Assembly (NCBI RefSeq): GCF_902497745.1
Contig: NZ_CABVHJ010000001.1
Span: 62,001 to 126,000 of the forward strand
DNA: 64,000 bases
Direction of reading: 5' to 3'
DNA from: Pseudomonas fluorescens
Lineage (GTDB): Bacteria; Pseudomonadota; Gammaproteobacteria; Pseudomonadales; Pseudomonadaceae
The notes below the pieces were generated by a model, which was given only the letters and a program-made list of their open reading frames with translations, was not told the origin of the DNA and ran no database searches. Positions 63,345 through 64,000 of this stretch are shown here, in pieces. Numbering within the stretch: position 1 is the stretch's first letter; each line of letters begins with the position of its first letter. A program made the position numbers and the translations under genes.

Positions 63345-64000
63345 CTATTGCTGTTTTTCGAAGCGATAAAACAGGTTCGGCTCGCTGACCATGTACAGCG
63401 TACCCGCCTCGTCCATGGTCACGCCTTCGGCGCGGGGAATGGTGTTTTTCAGACCGTTGAAGCCGCCAAGCAGGGTCATGAAGCTGACCTGTTCGCCCTT
63501 CTCGTCCAGTTCCAGCAGCAGGTGCGAATCAGCGGACAGCACCAGAGTGTGTTGGGTGCGCGGGTCAATCGCCAAGGCCGAGAGGTTGCGAATGTCCAGT
63601 TCATCACTGGCAAGTTTCTGCTTGTCGCCCTTGAGGGTCTGGCTGCCATCGCTTTTCCAGGTGAACAGCGCCGGAGGGCGCTCCTCGCCCAACAGTATTT
63701 GTTGGTTGTGCGGGTCCCAGGTGATGGCTTCAAAGGCTTTGTTCTGGTCTTTCGACGGACCGAGGTCGTATTTCGGGAAGTCGGCGATGTTCAATTCGCG
63801 AGTGTCGGCATCGACTTTGACGATCGACAGCATGTGCTGGCGCTCATCGACGATGGCCATCAGGCCGTTTTCCATCATCGTCAGGCCTTCCGGATTGCTC
63901 CAGCCCACCAGTGGCATCTTGCGCAGCACCTCGCCCTGTAAAGTCAGTTCAGCGAGAAACGGGTTCTTGCCCATCACCGAGAAAAGCGTTTTGGTCTGCG
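63345..64000 (-). CDS. SdiA-regulated-type beta-propeller protein, copy B (partial)
   Basis: The 3' part (218 codons plus stop) of a gene continuing beyond the window. It shares the pattern of copy A: a LFSVMGKNPFLAELTLQGEVLR block, MAIVDERQHMLSIVKVDA and the C-terminal SEPNLFYRFEKQQ. No start is visible, so the membrane anchor cannot be checked. Same direction as copy A, separated by a REP pair. Confidence 0.82.
   Translation of the reverse strand, partial: QTKTLFSVMGKNPFLAELTLQGEVLRKMPLVGWSNPEGLTMMENGLMAIVDERQHMLSIVKVDADTRELNIADFPKYDLGPSKDQNKAFEAITWDPHNQQILLGEERPPALFTWKSDGSQTLKGDKQKLASDELDIRNLSALAIDPRTQHTLVLSADSHLLLELDEKGEQVSFMTLLGGFNGLKNTIPRAEGVTMDEAGTLYMVSEPNLFYRFEKQQ

Overview
The window is a GC-rich chromosomal segment of a Pseudomonas of the fluorescens group. 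Gene content and order (metW, rdgB, hemW, trmB, thiG, thiS, mtgA, rpoH, ftsXEY, M16 peptidases, rsmD, coaD, fdx, mutM, ilvD, folA, thyA, lgt, ptsP, rppH, ilvA, rpiA) match, from memory, the P. aeruginosa PA0389 to PA0329 backbone. Many REP palindromes of the GTGGGAGCGAGC type, common in fluorescens-group genomes, lie between the genes. No tRNA, rRNA, CRISPR array, insertion sequence or obvious pseudogene was found.

Layout. 1-10.2 kb: nucleotide-pool, heme, tRNA, thiamine, peptidoglycan, heat-shock sigma and FtsXEY genes, mostly in tight operons with ATGA overlaps. 10.5-17 kb: two successive pairs of M16 zinc-peptidase-like genes flanking rsmD; the second pair looks like a local duplicate. 17-24.4 kb: an alpha/beta hydrolase with an AraC regulator, a mercaptopyruvate-type sulfurtransferase, then a TetR repressor divergent from an aldehyde dehydrogenase, a Tat-exported small subunit and a GMC alcohol dehydrogenase, which together look like an alcohol-to-acid oxidation module. 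24.5-29.7 kb: coaD, ferredoxin, mutM, an HDOD protein, a PfpI-like protein and rlmI.

29.7-33.4 kb is the most unusual part. After a strong terminator comes an AT-rich island. It has its own promoter, a 23-codon open reading frame with a good ribosome binding site, a GC-rich hairpin, and three translationally coupled genes: a SagB/ThcOx-type FMN dehydrogenase, an AurF-type diiron N-oxygenase with all seven metal ligands, and an MFS exporter. No YcaO, radical SAM or MNIO enzyme and no dedicated protease is present. This looks like a small RiPP-like or peptide-scaffolded natural-product locus that I cannot assign to a described class.

33.6-41.8 kb: ilvD, a phosphorylcholine phosphatase, a cystine symporter, folA, and a DUF2868 membrane protein paired with a DUF3482 GTPase. 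42-48.8 kb: a phosphonate-type cluster (PhnZ/TmpB-like HD oxygenase, FAD amine oxidase, 2-aminoethylphosphonate-type ABC transporter, LysR regulator) without a visible 2-oxoglutarate hydroxylase or phnWX. 48.8-51.7 kb: cadA with divergent cadR and a clear MerR-type operator. 51.8-62.1 kb: thyA, lgt, a TauE permease, an NRDE protein, ptsP, rppH, a HAD phosphatase, a DUF2269 protein, ilvA and rpiA. 62.2-64 kb: two tandem SdiA-regulated-type beta-propeller proteins, the second cut by the window end.

Repeats: twelve REP pairs of one family, in two subtypes whose arms match within each pair; two pairs of a second family (GTAGGAGCTGCC); and two long CCCTCACCCC-ended inverted-repeat elements that share an internal 16-mer. 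Assignments are from reading motifs and context only; no database search was run.
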